From Plasmodium malariae (lineage: Eukaryota > Apicomplexa > Aconoidasida > Haemosporida > Plasmodiidae): a DNA stretch of 64,000 bases. Positions 63,348-64,000 of this stretch are shown piece by piece (within the stretch, counting starts at the first letter, position 1; each line of letters opens with the position of its first letter). The position numbers and the translations under genes were made by a program. The DNA lies in contig NC_041787.1 in assembly GCF_900090045.1 (NCBI RefSeq), positions 2,911,001 to 2,975,000 on the forward strand. Reading direction: 5' to 3'. The notes under the pieces are model-generated. The model saw only the letters and a program-made list of their open reading frames with translations, was not told where the DNA came from and ran no database searches.

Positions 63348-64000
63348 TATGTGCTTTACTCTAAGGATGAAATGGACAAATATAGTCATATCTTTAGTGA
63401 TATACTTTACAACCATAATAATAACTATTCTTATTTTATAAATGCATCTAAATATACACGTGTTTATATTGGAAACAGTAAAAAAGTATGTTCTTAGTTC
63501 TTTTGTTAATTTGAATTTTTGACTGTTTTAAAAAATTTTTATTTGTATTTTAAGAAATGACTTAAGCTTAACCAAATATTTTGTTTCCATATATTCATCT
63601 TTGTGTTATGGTAGATTTCATTAATAACATATATATATGCGTTAAAATTAATATATAATGGAATAATTCAATTAATTTTATTTCATTGTGGAATTCTGAA
63701 TTTAACTATAGGTTTCTGATTTATGCTTTTTATCTGGATTTAGTTTGAAATTATTATTCTTTTAGTTTATTATAGAAATGTAATATTATTGTTATGTTAA
63801 AAATAAATGTATCTTTTTTTGCATTAGTTGTATGTGAATGAATAATTTTTGTTACAGTGATAAGTGTATAAATTTTTTTTTACCAAAAATAGAATGCTAA
63901 CATTTGTTCTATAAAATATGTTATGTAGGAAATATTTTATAAAAGGTACAGAATGTAAAAATCTTTTCAACAAATTTAATATTTTACGTAGTCTAAATGT
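63348..64000. other. 3' flank of the last gene, second copy of the duplication
   Basis: Matches 1662-2290 in order: TTTAGTGATATAC, ACCATAA(T/A)AATAACTATT, AGTAAAAAAG(C/T)ATGTTCTTAG, TTTGTTAATTTGAATTTTT, then the AAATATTTTATAA block near the window end. The homology appears to run out of the window. Confidence 0.7.

Noticed and set aside
1..64000. CRISPR arrays, bacterial operons, insertion sequences
   Set aside because: The genome is that of a eukaryotic parasite with introns; no direct repeat/spacer structure and no transposase were seen.

Overview
The window looks like deep subtelomeric DNA of a malaria parasite, most likely Plasmodium malariae or its close relative P. brasilianum. The reasons are: extreme AT richness with long poly-A/T and (TA)n tracts; two-exon genes in which a 28-29 codon hydrophobic first exon is joined through a 122-142 base intron to an exon carrying an RxL-type export motif and C-terminal membrane segments; members of the two exported families that expanded in P. 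malariae (fam-l and fam-m types); and fragments of STP1 and PIR genes. No housekeeping gene, rRNA or tRNA was seen in 64 kb. The letters fam-l and fam-m are assigned from memory: 'fam-l type' here means the LEKKIFKELD family and 'fam-m type' means the YYTE-domain family, and the labels could be swapped.

Layout. 1-2.3 kb: intact fam-l-type gene (698-1661) with its flanks. 6.06-6.83 kb: PIR-like pseudogene with a 21-bp minisatellite. 10.9-22 kb: two repeats of the arrangement 'intact fam-l-type gene, then dead fam-m-type gene' (10940/14556 and 17926/20935). 19.24 kb: a degenerate telomere-repeat tract. 25.2-26.1 kb, minus strand: exported-protein gene with an open second exon but a damaged first exon. 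29.5-32.0 kb, minus strand: an almost complete STP1 gene interrupted only by three in-frame stops. 38.5-39.4 kb: intact fam-l-type gene. 43.8-45.3 kb: decayed PIR gene. 47.0-48.0 kb: decayed fam-l-type gene. 50.9-51.8 kb: intact exported protein of another type. 55.5-56.4 kb: exported-protein gene with two in-frame stops. 59.4-60.4 kb: fam-l-type pseudogene in which the arginine of the export motif became a stop. 62.4-63.3 kb: fam-l-type copy closely related to the first gene, broken by one stop. The rest is AT-rich intergenic DNA.

How the parts fit together. Five genes appear able to encode full proteins (698, 10940, 17926, 38454, 50940). All five are predicted secreted, export-motif membrane proteins, probably placed at the infected red-cell surface or in parasite-made membranes of the host cell. 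The other nine gene-sized loci are broken, mostly by single-base nonsense, start-codon or splice-site changes of the kind AT mutational pressure produces. Family members share not only coding sequence but about 800 bases of upstream DNA, including a conserved element 277-302 bases before the start. The window therefore reads as repeated duplication of whole promoter-gene cassettes followed by decay, forming a reservoir of silent copies that could feed recombination (inference).
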